64,000 nucleotides of DNA from an uncultured Aquimarina sp. (lineage in GTDB: Bacteria > Bacteroidota > Bacteroidia > Flavobacteriales > Flavobacteriaceae): the NCBI GenBank assembly GCA_947498455.1, contig CANMKK010000001.1, positions 62,001-126,000 on the forward strand. Reading direction: 5' to 3'. The notes beneath the pieces were generated by a model that had not been told where the DNA came from, ran no database searches, and saw only the letters and a program-made list of their open reading frames with translations. Below are positions 49,686-59,033 of this stretch, piece after piece; the stretch's first letter is position 1; the number at the start of each line of letters is the position of its first letter. The translations under genes were made by a program, and so were the position numbers.

Positions 49686-51698
49686 CTACACCAACACTTG
49701 TTGGTAGAAAAACGCATCTACATTTGTGTTCAGATGTTCTTTGAGAATGAGATCGAGTATGATTGGTCTTTCTTTTTCCAGATCAATCAATGACGGTTCA
49801 AACAGATATTTATTGCGTAGTAATTGCCGTTTGATCATGATGAAACGATAGGCTTCTGCCTCCAGTTCACGATCTGTCGTTACACTGATACCCGTAAATA
49901 CATCCGGTGTTTCTTCATTATCGATGACGATACTATCACAAATCAGATTGGCAATCTTCTGCTTGCGATGTTCCTGCGTATCTATCTCTAAGTGCATATG
50001 CAGATTATTGGCAAAATACTCTATGGTTCCCTCATAAGCGGTGATCGGTAATTTATCCGATAGTTTCATGGTAAGGGTTACATTGGATAGTGCATCTATG
50101 TTTATGGTCATCACATACAGACTCTTTGCACTGATATAATCATTGCGGATAATCAGGAAATACTCCCCTGCAAAATATCTGGCTTTGTTCAGGCGGTAAT
50201 AATGCTTTTGTGGATTCTGCGGATGTGGAAATGACAGCGTAGAATATTTGCGGTTTGATAGATAGAGTTTCTGTTCATCACTGATACCATCAAACTTTAC
50301 AAAATCCTCATAAGAAAGAAACCCCTTCCCTATCTCATAGCCTTCAAATGTGTTTGTAGGGATATAGAATAATATCTCCCTTACCGCCATATTCTGGGAA
50401 TCCATAGTGGTTCCCGTGGGAAAGGTCGTCGAACTAATCCCATAGAGCGTGTCCACCTCCTCTTCTTTGGGTAGTGGAGCGATGATGCTCTTGCGTTTGG
50501 TGCGGTCTTTATCCCGCATATGGATATAAAGATGATCGTGCTTGAGCGTTACCTCCCCCTCATATTCCCCGTAATCTGGACGGTCTATACGCCAACGATT
50601 CACGGTGACGATTCGCTCCGCATCATTAAAGGCAAAATGCCACTGGAAGATGGCAATACGGCTTTCATGAGAAATCACCCGGGAGAAAGAATACCACGCA
50701 TATCCACTTTCTGCTTCATCCAGTTTACGCTTGAGTGTGGTATAGTTATGGCGTGTCTCATTCTTCAAAGCGAGTGCATTGCGCTCTTTTACCTCTGCCA
50801 TAGTATCGGGTAAGAACGGAAATATTGACCTGTCTCTATTTCGGGATAAATAGATAATCGCCTCATTGACCAGTTCCTGATTAGGATTTTGTGGTTCAGA
50901 TGTATGTTGTAGCTGTTGATAGAAAACCGATTTAATCGGCTTCTTGAACAAATCATCTTCATCTTCAATCTGGATGTTCTTGAGCAAAATGACATTGGCC
51001 ATTACTGGCAATTCCAACCCGCTGGAAATCGCCCCTGCATTGAGTAACCATTGTCCGTCCGGTTTACGTCCTGCCTTCTCAGGGAGCTTGGCGCAGACAT
51101 AAAAGAACGGGTAGTCACGGTTAAACTCTAATATTAGCGTCTGGTTCTCAATACGCCCGATGCCTTCATAGGGTTCATCACTCCATTTGACCATAAACGA
51201 GGCTTTAAAATCATAGCCTCTACGTCTGGCAATTTTTAACCATAATAATCCGCGCATGATATTGTCACCCTCTTCTTTGGAAGAATCTCGGAAATATACG
51301 TGCCATGCTCCTGCCAGATGTTTGGTGTAAGGAATCTCGCTACTATCCTTTCCAGTAACCACACGTTTAGCGTCTTTGAGCGAATAGCCCAGATAGGCAG
51401 CCAGTATGTAAAGTGTTTTAGGGGCTACTGCTTCTTTACGATATACAGAACCAAGTACCTTGGGAGTAAATAATAATTTTTCAATATCATCTTCAGTAAT
51501 AACAGGGCGTTTGCGGCTTAACCAGTTACGCTTAAAAAACACCCGTTGGTAAGGTGTTCCTTCCAGTATGAGAGTTTTGACTTTCTCACGGATATCATCA
51601 GTCCTGTCAGGACGACTATTTAATCCCCTATTCTCGAATAGTTCATTCAAGTCTTCCAGCATGAAATCCGGAATTGCTTTACCTGCTGCTCGCCCCAC
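49686..51698 (-). CDS. Large hypothetical protein with three repeated beta-rich modules
   Basis: 670 residues. The N-terminal 130 are helical and basic (MGRAAGKAIPDFMLEDLNELFENRG..., VITEDDIEKLL). Then three related segments of about 130-150 residues can be seen. The first, near 145-270, has AGAWHVYFRDSS and YEGIGRIENQTLILEF. The second, near 350-430, has GYAWYSFSRVIS and EYEGEVTLKHDHLYIHM. The third, near 520-600, has AGEYFLIIRNDY and AYEGTIEYFANNLHMHLE. Each has an aromatic strand, then a Y-E-G turn and a hydrophobic strand. No enzyme motif or membrane segment is visible. It stands alone; I do not recognise it. Confidence 0.65.
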   Translation of the reverse strand: MGRAAGKAIPDFMLEDLNELFENRGLNSRPDRTDDIREKVKTLILEGTPYQRVFFKRNWLSRKRPVITEDDIEKLLFTPKVLGSVYRKEAVAPKTLYILAAYLGYSLKDAKRVVTGKDSSEIPYTKHLAGAWHVYFRDSSKEEGDNIMRGLLWLKIARRRGYDFKASFMVKWSDEPYEGIGRIENQTLILEFNRDYPFFYVCAKLPEKAGRKPDGQWLLNAGAISSGLELPVMANVILLKNIQIEDEDDLFKKPIKSVFYQQLQHTSEPQNPNQELVNEAIIYLSRNRDRSIFPFLPDTMAEVKERNALALKNETRHNYTTLKRKLDEAESGYAWYSFSRVISHESRIAIFQWHFAFNDAERIVTVNRWRIDRPDYGEYEGEVTLKHDHLYIHMRDKDRTKRKSIIAPLPKEEEVDTLYGISSTTFPTGTTMDSQNMAVREILFYIPTNTFEGYEIGKGFLSYEDFVKFDGISDEQKLYLSNRKYSTLSFPHPQNPQKHYYRLNKARYFAGEYFLIIRNDYISAKSLYVMTINIDALSNVTLTMKLSDKLPITAYEGTIEYFANNLHMHLEIDTQEHRKQKIANLICDSIVIDNEETPDVFTGISVTTDRELEAEAYRFIMIKRQLLRNKYLFEPSLIDLEKERPIILDLILKEHLNTNVDAFFYQQVLV

Positions 51699-51875
51699 AA
51701 GTGAAATATTTTAAGAGTGAATAAATGTGTGACCCCTAAAGTACGGAAAATGAAACATTTATACGATGCTTTAGCACTTTTTTCCCCGAAATCACGGGTT
51801 TTCCCCTAGGTGTTTATAGTGCAAGATCTCTTGCTATATGAGAGGTTCAGACGGTTTTTCTTTTCTCTTGCCAAC

Positions 51876-51905
51876 GTCACTTTTATTCATTTTTTATTGT
51901 GTGAC
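51876..51905. promoter_or_regulatory. Operator-like inverted repeat, copy 1
   Basis: GTCAC (51876-51880) and GTGAC (51901-51905) flank TTTTATT and AT-rich bases, 62 bp before the exported-protein operon. A near match, GACAC-TTTTATT ... GTGTC, lies at 62586-62613 upstream of the RadC-like gene. Confidence 0.45.
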
Positions 51906-51967
51906 TATTGACCTTATAATCAGGTTCCTTGTGACTCAAATTAATGTCTCATTAAATCTGTAAAACA

Positions 51968-52462
51968 ATGAAAACAGTCACACATTACAAGATGCTGGTT
52001 CTAATAGGAGCGTTATTACTTTCTACAGAACCCGTCACTGCTCAGAAAATCAATTTCTCGATCAAGGAAGCGATAGAAAGCTTTAAACGAGAAACAGATT
52101 GTACCTATTGCGAATACGCATTTTCTTTTGCCAGAACGGTAAAACAGATCCATCACCTCACCCACAATCTGAAAGACCTTAAACCCAAAAAGAAGCGCAA
52201 GAAGCTGAAACGGCTTCATCGCACACTGGATGGTTTTATCACTAACAGCACAATGGAGCTTCAGGGTTTATCCGAGCAATTAAACCATACCACCAAACGG
52301 GAAGCCACTGTCACCCGTCTTATCAGGCTCAAAAGCTATACCAAAGAGATATTGCGGCTATTTGAAACATCTCCCGATCTCTCATTACAAACCCGCCAGA
52401 CACGCATGGTTCAGCTCAATAAAGCCATCGGAAACACACTCACCCAATTAAAAAAACACTAA
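51968..52462 (+). CDS. Exported helical protein
   Basis: 164 residues. Residues 1-26 (MKTVTHYKMLVLIGALLLST ... VTAQ) form a signal peptide. The mature part is basic and helical, with CTYCEYAFSFARTVKQIHHL, KPKKKRKKLKRLHRTL and a repeating Lys/Leu pattern. It is the first of a rightward operon (51968-58302) that ends with the coupling ATPase, with spacing of 1-65 bp between genes. It could be a periplasmic part of the transfer system, but no transfer-protein family is recognised. Confidence 0.6.
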   Translation: MKTVTHYKMLVLIGALLLSTEPVTAQKINFSIKEAIESFKRETDCTYCEYAFSFARTVKQIHHLTHNLKDLKPKKKRKKLKRLHRTLDGFITNSTMELQGLSEQLNHTTKREATVTRLIRLKSYTKEILRLFETSPDLSLQTRQTRMVQLNKAIGNTLTQLKKH

Positions 52463-52463
52463 G

Positions 52464-53816
52464 ATGAATATCACTCAATTTGTAAGGTCAGGACGAATAA
52501 TAGTAGTTGCTGCCCTATTCGTATCACTATCCAGTTATGCTCAGGAAATAGAAAAACCTGCCGATCATAACAAAGAACTGAACAAGAATATTCCTCTAAC
52601 CATAGAGGCAATTCCTGAGTTATCCTATAGCAATCACCCCGCAGTCTGGAATCAGGGCTGGGGGCCTCACTGTAAAGTGCCTAGCCAATGTGTCCGAAAA
52701 GCCAGAAAATCGATCAAGAAAGGTAAATTCATTCAGGGACTCGGCTATGCAGCCAGAACGTTAGATCTAGCTCCACGAAAACGTGCTGAACGTAAAGCAC
52801 TGGAAATATTGATTCCTGCTAATTACACCAAGGCTTTAACGCAGTTTGAAAAAGACTTACTGAAATATCCTGACATCCCACAATATGAGAACTGGAAAAG
52901 TAGCAAGGCTCTCTATAATCGTATGTGGGTCATGGGACGTTTTAATCTAGTTAATTCCAAACTGGAACAGATCCACCACCCCAAAATGAAAATCAAAGTC
53001 AAACCCTTTGATACGGATAGATTGGGGCAGTTAGCTACAAAACTTTCTAGTTACCGTAAATACTCCGCTAATGATTACTATAGCGGAGCGCAATATTATC
53101 TGAAGCAAGGCAAGACCAATAATGATAAGGAAGCCTATAAACGTGCTGCCATGGCTTTTAAGATTGCGGATGAATATGTTACAGGGTTCAAGGATGCCAA
53201 GGCGCAATATCAATCCACAAAGAAATTAGCAATCAGCACCATCTATATCAGCTCCCAATATATTGGGAAAGGTAAATACGGAAAGATGCTTGATGAAGAT
53301 GTGAGGTCTACATTACTCAATGCCACAGGGTTTCAACGACTACCTTTTGTAGAGCTGACCAATAACAGCGGTGCTGATTATCATATCAAGATGGTGGTCA
53401 ATGGGCTGGAAGTAATCAAAAAAGGAAAGACTTCTGACACACAAGAATATAACCATGAAGAAACGGATGAGCATGGTAAGGTGACTAATAAAAAAGCCAT
53501 TATTACCACCTACACCTCCAGTTATCTTGCCAGAGCCAAGGTCAATGCCGAAGTGATCGAGCGTAAAACGGGCAAGATCCTCTACTCAATGGTAAGTCAT
53601 AACAGTTATCACTGGGAAACTATCTGGCAAATAGGCAGTGGTCATACCGATATGGTTAAAAGTAAATATAAGCGGTATCTCGGTAAACAACCAGATCAAG
53701 CTCCTACCCCAGCAACATTAACCGAACGTGCCATTGAATTATGTGCCAGAGATATTGCTCGTAAAGTGTATAGAAACTTCATTCAACACATAGGTGCAGC
53801 ACCTACACATCCATAG
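52464..53816 (+). CDS. Exported protein of unknown function (450 aa)
   Basis: A signal peptide ends at SLSSYAQ (about residue 27). A helical region with Arg/Lys-rich repeats (RKARKSIKKGKFIQGLGYAARTLDL, KRAAMAFKIADEYVTGF) looks TPR-like between 75 and 245. Then a beta-rich segment with NNSGADYHIKMVVNGLEVIKKGK, TYTSSYLARAKVNAEVIERKTGKILYSM appears, of a type seen in outer-membrane lipoprotein or curli-assembly-like domains. Its stop is 4 bp from the start of the next gene. Role unknown. Confidence 0.6.
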   Translation: MNITQFVRSGRIIVVAALFVSLSSYAQEIEKPADHNKELNKNIPLTIEAIPELSYSNHPAVWNQGWGPHCKVPSQCVRKARKSIKKGKFIQGLGYAARTLDLAPRKRAERKALEILIPANYTKALTQFEKDLLKYPDIPQYENWKSSKALYNRMWVMGRFNLVNSKLEQIHHPKMKIKVKPFDTDRLGQLATKLSSYRKYSANDYYSGAQYYLKQGKTNNDKEAYKRAAMAFKIADEYVTGFKDAKAQYQSTKKLAISTIYISSQYIGKGKYGKMLDEDVRSTLLNATGFQRLPFVELTNNSGADYHIKMVVNGLEVIKKGKTSDTQEYNHEETDEHGKVTNKKAIITTYTSSYLARAKVNAEVIERKTGKILYSMVSHNSYHWETIWQIGSGHTDMVKSKYKRYLGKQPDQAPTPATLTERAIELCARDIARKVYRNFIQHIGAAPTHP

Positions 53817-53820
53817 ATTT

Positions 53821-55830
53821 ATGAAAAAGTTATTCTGGGTGATATTGCTTCTAGGAGGGAGTATCACCAATTTACTGGCTGAAACACAAAAAGACCCCAT
53901 ATCGCTCTATCTGAAGGTTGAGGATTTACCCACAAAAAAACCCATTACACATCTTCTTTCTTTTAATGGCTTGTTGATGGTCGGTAATGAAGATGGTTTG
54001 TTTGTGCAAAACAATGATAAATCTTGGAAAGCGGCCATTCGTTTTCCGCATAGGGTAGTTCAATTACAGCAATCCGACAACAGAGTCTGGGTATTAATCG
54101 AAAAATCCAAACGTGATATATTTTCTGATCAATGGTGGTTCAGCAGCAAAGACGGTCACATATGGGAACAAATTGGTAAGCCGACATCACGTCCTGCACT
54201 CGCCCATGATAGTAAACATCATATCATCTATAGAGCCAATAAGGATATCAAATACCAATCCGCCTTGTTTGCGTTTACAGCCGGTCGGTCACGGTTACTC
54301 GGAGATAGTCGCCTCGCACGTATCAACGCACTGGCTGTACAACCCTCATCAGGCTATTTACTGGTAGGCACACATAGGGAACTCTATCTCAGTAAAAATC
54401 AGGGTAGATCCTTTATGCCACTCAATCAGAAACTGGGTATTGAAACGATTCGAGCAGGACATATCTATCATCTCTTTGCCAATGAACATTATATAGCGGT
54501 GCAGGTAGACAGCCACAGGATATTTTTATCTTCTGATAGTGGTGACAACTGGAAAGAGCTAACTCAATCAGCACCGCTTACCACTCCGAAAGGGGCATGG
54601 CATCTCCATCAAATTATGGCACTGGAAGACTCACAAATGGTCGTGCGTAAAAATAACCAATATATCGTCATGAATCTAGCAGATGTTACATTCAGGCACA
54701 TCCACCTGCCCCGATATTATCGCTATAAGGCATTCAACATTCACGGGGATGATCTCTATATTACTACCGCACCATTAGCCGATGGTATATTATCAAACCT
54801 TGGTCAGAAAAATACGCTTCCGAAAGTTGCACCCCTGCTAAAACTTTCTCTAAAACCAGAACCTCTATGCCGTTTATTATCCGGCAATCAGAAGCCTGAG
54901 AAACGGATTATAGTGCCTAAAAACAGTAAACTCATAGTGGATAATGATTCGCTCTACATATTGGGGAATAACCATATATGGGATGGAATTTCTCAGAAAA
55001 AACCTATGGGCGTGAAGCTTAGGGGCTGGAATTTTTCCATAGGCTCGAAAGGTCATTGGTATCTCAACAATGGGGCAATGCCAAACAGCAAAGGAAAATT
55101 TACTGCCTACCATCTTCTACGCTCGAAAGATAAGGGCAAATCATGGCAAAACACAGGTCTAAATGTCGGTAAGTTAGGCAAATTCGCACATGATGATTCA
55201 CTGGAAGTGATTTATAGCCATTACTTGCATCGTGTAAGTCGAACAGGCTGGAGAAATAATCATACTACTCAACATCGTTTTATGGATGAAGAAGGCGTAA
55301 TCACCCAATTGCAGGTAGATGCAGATAGCCGCTTATGGGTCACTACCACCAACGGATTATCGGTATCGGAGTATGGAGGTTTCAATTGTATCATCCTCCC
55401 CTTCAAAACACACCCAGACTTACCCATCACTGGATTTGGCTTAATGAAACATCATATGGTGATCAATTATGATGGACGCATCTATATCGCACGTAAAGAC
55501 ATAAAAGAATGGAAAGCCTATCCGATCGCAGACCCCTGTAAGGAGAATAAGATGCTGGATGTACGTCTGGTTGGCAATTCGGATAAGCTACTGGTACTTC
55601 AGGAACAGCAATATGGTCATATCTGGGTATATGATCCAAAAACAGGAGACAAAGAACGATTCTATTTTCCAAGAGATAATGGAGTAGTCCGTAAAGCACA
55701 CATACTGGATAATCAGCAATTGCTGGTCGAGACTACAGGAGTTCCGATCATACCTAATGGGGATGGATCAGACCGTAAGGGAAAACGCTATTCGGCCATA
55801 TTCAGTTACACTATTCACTTAAAATCTTAA
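53821..55830 (+). CDS. Exported beta-propeller protein (BNR/sortilin-like repeats)
   Basis: 669 residues from the ATG at 53821 (an in-frame ATG nine codons upstream lies inside the previous gene). Signal peptide MKKLFWVILLLGGSITNLLA. The body has repeated Asp-box or BNR motifs such as FSSKDGHIWEQIG, LSKNQGRSFMPL, SSDSGDNWKEL and SKDKGKSWQNTG, plus TTNGLSVSEYG. These make a secreted beta-propeller, a common glycan- or protein-binding scaffold. It forms an operon with the signal-peptide proteins before it and the membrane protein after it. Confidence 0.65.
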   Translation: MKKLFWVILLLGGSITNLLAETQKDPISLYLKVEDLPTKKPITHLLSFNGLLMVGNEDGLFVQNNDKSWKAAIRFPHRVVQLQQSDNRVWVLIEKSKRDIFSDQWWFSSKDGHIWEQIGKPTSRPALAHDSKHHIIYRANKDIKYQSALFAFTAGRSRLLGDSRLARINALAVQPSSGYLLVGTHRELYLSKNQGRSFMPLNQKLGIETIRAGHIYHLFANEHYIAVQVDSHRIFLSSDSGDNWKELTQSAPLTTPKGAWHLHQIMALEDSQMVVRKNNQYIVMNLADVTFRHIHLPRYYRYKAFNIHGDDLYITTAPLADGILSNLGQKNTLPKVAPLLKLSLKPEPLCRLLSGNQKPEKRIIVPKNSKLIVDNDSLYILGNNHIWDGISQKKPMGVKLRGWNFSIGSKGHWYLNNGAMPNSKGKFTAYHLLRSKDKGKSWQNTGLNVGKLGKFAHDDSLEVIYSHYLHRVSRTGWRNNHTTQHRFMDEEGVITQLQVDADSRLWVTTTNGLSVSEYGGFNCIILPFKTHPDLPITGFGLMKHHMVINYDGRIYIARKDIKEWKAYPIADPCKENKMLDVRLVGNSDKLLVLQEQQYGHIWVYDPKTGDKERFYFPRDNGVVRKAHILDNQQLLVETTGVPIIPNGDGSDRKGKRYSAIFSYTIHLKS

Positions 55831-55835
55831 ACATC

Positions 55836-56558
55836 ATGGAAACCACAAAAACACAAGAAAAGAAACATATAAACGAAGCTGGACTCAATCTGACGGATAG
55901 TCGTGTATGGGGCTTATTATTTCTACTCGCCCAGATAGGACATGTATTTCTACGTCGTAATTTTGGTGTACGCATCCAGAAACTGGATTATATTTTATTC
56001 ACCTGGTCAGGGATGATGCTCATTGCAGCACTTGCCGACTGGATTACCCGATTACCATTACTCGGTGCCAAGCTGGATTATGCAAGCTTCAGGATATTTG
56101 CGATCATTTATCTCATACGGGCCATCTATCATTTGATAAGGGCTTATCTGGAAGCCAGACATATACCGCATCGTTTTACTCGACATACGGGTGATAGCTA
56201 TGTTTATGATATAATAAGCCCTTTGAACCTGCCATTCTTCAGACAGCATATCCTCCGTATTGATGCTTTTGCAGAGCCGGTAGTGATGTTCATCATCTCA
56301 GAGATTATCGGCAGAACTCTTGCTCCAAATCTGGGCATATTTCTTAAAATCATTGCGGTTGCAATGTGTGCAGTAGGCGTTCAGATCATCAATAACCATG
56401 ACCGAATCCGTTGGGATCAGAATGATTCCATCGTACTTGGAAAAATGACCCAGCATAATATGAAAGATGCTAAACCATCCGATAGGAAACAATCGGTAAG
56501 TCGTGTCAGTAAAGCACCTCACACACATAAGCAGGATCGGAATACACCATCCTCCTGA
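55836..56558 (+). CDS. Polytopic membrane protein
   Basis: 240 residues. Hydrophobic segments are VWGLLFLLAQIGHVFL (about 24-40), YILFTWSGMMLIAALADWI, FRIFAIIYLIRAIYHLI, VVMFIISEIIGRTLAP and GIFLKIIAVAMCAVGVQI. A basic, Ser/Lys-rich tail of about 40 residues follows. The coupling ATPase further downstream has no membrane helices of its own, so this protein might anchor it; this is inference from position only. It lies 5 bp after the propeller gene. Confidence 0.6.
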   Translation: METTKTQEKKHINEAGLNLTDSRVWGLLFLLAQIGHVFLRRNFGVRIQKLDYILFTWSGMMLIAALADWITRLPLLGAKLDYASFRIFAIIYLIRAIYHLIRAYLEARHIPHRFTRHTGDSYVYDIISPLNLPFFRQHILRIDAFAEPVVMFIISEIIGRTLAPNLGIFLKIIAVAMCAVGVQIINNHDRIRWDQNDSIVLGKMTQHNMKDAKPSDRKQSVSRVSKAPHTHKQDRNTPSS

Positions 56559-56572
56559 ATATCTGTGATTAC

Positions 56573-56596
56573 GCCCTGCAAGCTGCAGGGCTTTAT
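56573..56596 (+). terminator. Terminator or attenuator inside the operon
   Basis: GCCCTGCA (56573-56580) pairs exactly with TGCAGGGC (56584-56591) around a three-base loop, followed by TTTAT. Confidence 0.55.
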
Positions 56597-56623
56597 ACCA
56601 TCTCATTTAAAACATTATAAAAC

Positions 56624-56881
56624 ATGAACAACGAAGGAATTTACAGCATAGCGCAACTTGCTGCCTATCTGATAAGTGAGTCTTATCACCTCACCTATAG
56701 GCAAGGATGCAATGATGCGTACTATAACCCACGAAATAGACAATATATCCTGGTACCGATATTTCAGGAGAGGTTATTGTCCAAAGAAGAGATTATAGAA
56801 CTATTTACAGAAAGCAAAGCAACCGATTTGCCTCCTGAACTGGAATATCACCGTTTCACTTTATATCTACACGCACGATGA
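56624..56881 (+). CDS. Hypothetical small protein (85 aa)
   Basis: Starts MNNEGIYSIAQLAAYLISES. It has alternating helices and aromatic residues (YHLTYRQGCNDAYYNPRNRQYILVPIF, KEEIIELFTESKATDLPPELEYHRF) and no membrane segment. It overlaps the coupling-protein start by 4 bp (ATGA), so it is probably translated together with it and may work with it. Family not recognised. Confidence 0.6.
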   Translation: MNNEGIYSIAQLAAYLISESYHLTYRQGCNDAYYNPRNRQYILVPIFQERLLSKEEIIELFTESKATDLPPELEYHRFTLYLHAR

Positions 56882-58302
56882 AAGGACATACAGCACAACA
56901 GGTTGAACGGCCACTGGAAGCGGTCATTCAACAATATGGTGAAGAAGCTATTACAGCAAGGGACTTTGCCAATAATACACTCATTTTAGGAAGTCCAGGG
57001 AGTGGTAAAACATCGGGGGTATTACAATCCCTGCAAACAGGTATGTTAACCGCCTCTCCTGTCATGGGAGGGCTGTTTAACACCGCAAAGCAAGATGATT
57101 TACCGAGCATATTAAAACCCATTGAATATGCCGGAAGACGGGATGATTGTATCATCATTAATGCACTTGGAGAGTATCGCCTCAACTGGCTCGAATATGC
57201 CAGAGCGCAAACCCCTGAAGGATCGAATGAAGCCATTACCGTACTGGAACTGATGCGGGTATTTCGTGAAATGGTCAGCAAAACAGGAGCTACATCCAAA
57301 GATCCGTTCTGGGATACGCACGTAGACAAGTATTGTCTGGCTTCTATTACGCTGCTCATCTATGCCAAGGCTTCTTTATCGGTCAAGAAGATGATTAAAA
57401 TACTCCATTCCATGCCAAGGAGCATTGAAGATACCAAGGACGAGCAATTTATATCACGCTCTGAATTTATGTATTATCTCAATCTGGCACTGGATAATCC
57501 AGACTCCGAGAATAATGATGCGTTTGATCAATGCGTGTCTTATTTTCTGGATGAGATGGTGCAGCTTGATCAGCGCACCTATAGTAATATTGTAGCTAGT
57601 ATACACGCTACCCTGTTCCCCGCCTCCATCGGTTTAATGGCAACCCTGCTTGATGATGTCGAATCCAATTTTACGATGGATATGAGTTTTGAAGGAAAGA
57701 TTCTGATTATCGATCTGCCAAGCTCCGTCTATCACGAACAAGGAAATCTAGTCACTTCGATGTTGATGTATCTATGGCAGAAAGATGTGATGAAACGTGA
57801 CCTTTCTTTGAACAACCGAATGGTATTTAGTTTTATCGATGAGGCGCAGCTCACCATCAATAAACAGACCGTCGCATTCTCCAGTGTGTGTCGTAGCCAG
57901 CAAGCCATCTGCGTCTATGCCACGCAGAGTTTAGCGGCAATCAAGGTAAGGCTAGGGCATCATTCCGATCATCTACTCGATCAGTTCATCAATAATTGCG
58001 GGAACATTTACATGCTCAGTTCCACCAATCCCGATACATTACGGCTATTCTCGGATCTGGTCGGTAAAGATTACGAAATGCGAATGGGGTTTAATGCCGG
58101 ATTGGATACTGGTAATCATAGTGCCAATGCCTCAGAAGATTATCGTTATATATTACCGGAGCGTATATTTAGATTGCTGGCGACAGGTGGCCCGAGAAAT
58201 AATTATTATGTGGAGGCGATATTTGTGACCGCAGGGCGCACCTTTGCAGAAGGAGAAACCTATCTTAGAGTCGTATTTGATCAAAAAATGTTGGAACGTT
58301 AA
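56878..58302 (+). CDS. Type IV coupling protein (VirD4/TrwB-like ATPase)
   Basis: 474 residues. Walker A GSPGSGKT at 38-45, TLLIYAKASLSVKKMI in the all-alpha region, and Walker B FSFIDEAQ (317-324) followed by CRSQQAICVYATQSLAA fit TraG/VirD4/TrwB-type coupling proteins. The protein is shorter than TrwB (507 residues) and has no N-terminal transmembrane pair. It brings the relaxase-DNA complex to the secretion channel. The MobF relaxase of the element lies 38 kb away. The last 11 codons and the following 40 bases are duplicated at 60042-60115. Confidence 0.8.
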   Translation: MKGHTAQQVERPLEAVIQQYGEEAITARDFANNTLILGSPGSGKTSGVLQSLQTGMLTASPVMGGLFNTAKQDDLPSILKPIEYAGRRDDCIIINALGEYRLNWLEYARAQTPEGSNEAITVLELMRVFREMVSKTGATSKDPFWDTHVDKYCLASITLLIYAKASLSVKKMIKILHSMPRSIEDTKDEQFISRSEFMYYLNLALDNPDSENNDAFDQCVSYFLDEMVQLDQRTYSNIVASIHATLFPASIGLMATLLDDVESNFTMDMSFEGKILIIDLPSSVYHEQGNLVTSMLMYLWQKDVMKRDLSLNNRMVFSFIDEAQLTINKQTVAFSSVCRSQQAICVYATQSLAAIKVRLGHHSDHLLDQFINNCGNIYMLSSTNPDTLRLFSDLVGKDYEMRMGFNAGLDTGNHSANASEDYRYILPERIFRLLATGGPRNNYYVEAIFVTAGRTFAEGETYLRVVFDQKMLER

Positions 58303-58340
58303 TCTATCGTTCTATGCCTTTGGCGGGTGCAGGTTCGGGT
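58267..58340 (+). repeat. 74-bp direct repeat, left copy
   Basis: It covers the 3' end of the coupling gene and, on the other strand, a remnant of the neighbouring gene end (PEPAPAKGIER). It matches 60042-60115 at 66 of 74 positions by eye. Confidence 0.8.
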
Positions 58341-58384
58341 ATATACAAACTATTATATACCCTTATAAATTAGGATCACGGAGA

Positions 58385-58401
58385 ATTAACTTTTTGTTAA
58401 T
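58385..58401. promoter_or_regulatory. Inverted repeat in the cassette promoter region
   Basis: ATTAAC (58385-58390) and GTTAAT (58396-58401) flank TTTTT, 55 bp before the first cassette gene. May be an operator. Confidence 0.35.
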
Positions 58402-58455
58402 AATCATAGTGTAATGTTATTAGGATTATTGACTTAACAGGTTTGGAGAAAATCT

Positions 58456-59031
58456 ATGTCAGAAAATTCCAAGGAAGTAAATCAGTGGTTAAACGCGATT
58501 GATGGGGCTGCATTCGATCCGATTCCAAACAATCGACGAGAGGCTAAAAACCTTTACGATATATATGAGCTTTCCCATCTATTTAACAAGATATTGATAC
58601 GGATGGAACAAGATTTAAAGCACCACTTTAATGGGGATTGTGAATTTGAAGTGTATACCAATAAAGATGGTAAAATACATAAACATATGGCAGATGTAGT
58701 TAACCCTACGAATCACGAATCAATCGACGATGAGTTATATAAGAAAATGACCTCCGTTCTTGATGATGCACAACAAATTATCAGTTTTCCCGAACAAATA
58801 ATTGAGAAGATTGACCCTCATTTTAGTGGGGAGGTTGGAAAATTAGTTGGTCAAAGAGTAGCAGAAGCAATGATAGATCCATTATATAGGAATTTTGAGG
58901 CGGTATACGGACTAATAACAGACAGTGAATCATTGAATTTGAAAGAAGATTATCCCGCACGAGATGCAATGCGTAATTTGACTGATAAAGCCTACCAAAA
59001 AATGGAATCACTTTATGACCGAAATATTTAA
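58456..59031 (+). CDS. Cassette protein of unknown function (191 aa)
   Basis: Starts MSENSKEVNQWLNAIDGAAFDPIP. Soluble, acidic and helical, with YDIYELSHLFNKILIRMEQDLKHHF, GDCEFEVYTNKDGKIHKHM and KLVGQRVAEAMIDPLYRNFEAVYGLI. The stop codon is two bases from the stop of the convergent membrane protein, so the pair form one unit of about 1.5 kb. No family recognised. Together with its partner it may be a defence or toxin-antitoxin-like pair; this is inferred from the cassette layout, not from motifs. Confidence 0.6.
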   Translation: MSENSKEVNQWLNAIDGAAFDPIPNNRREAKNLYDIYELSHLFNKILIRMEQDLKHHFNGDCEFEVYTNKDGKIHKHMADVVNPTNHESIDDELYKKMTSVLDDAQQIISFPEQIIEKIDPHFSGEVGKLVGQRVAEAMIDPLYRNFEAVYGLITDSESLNLKEDYPARDAMRNLTDKAYQKMESLYDRNI

Positions 59032-59033
59032 AA

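Noticed and set aside
54113..54367. 84-codon ORF inside the beta-propeller gene
   Set aside because: Shifted frame within a gene whose Asp-box repeats are clear; no supporting features.
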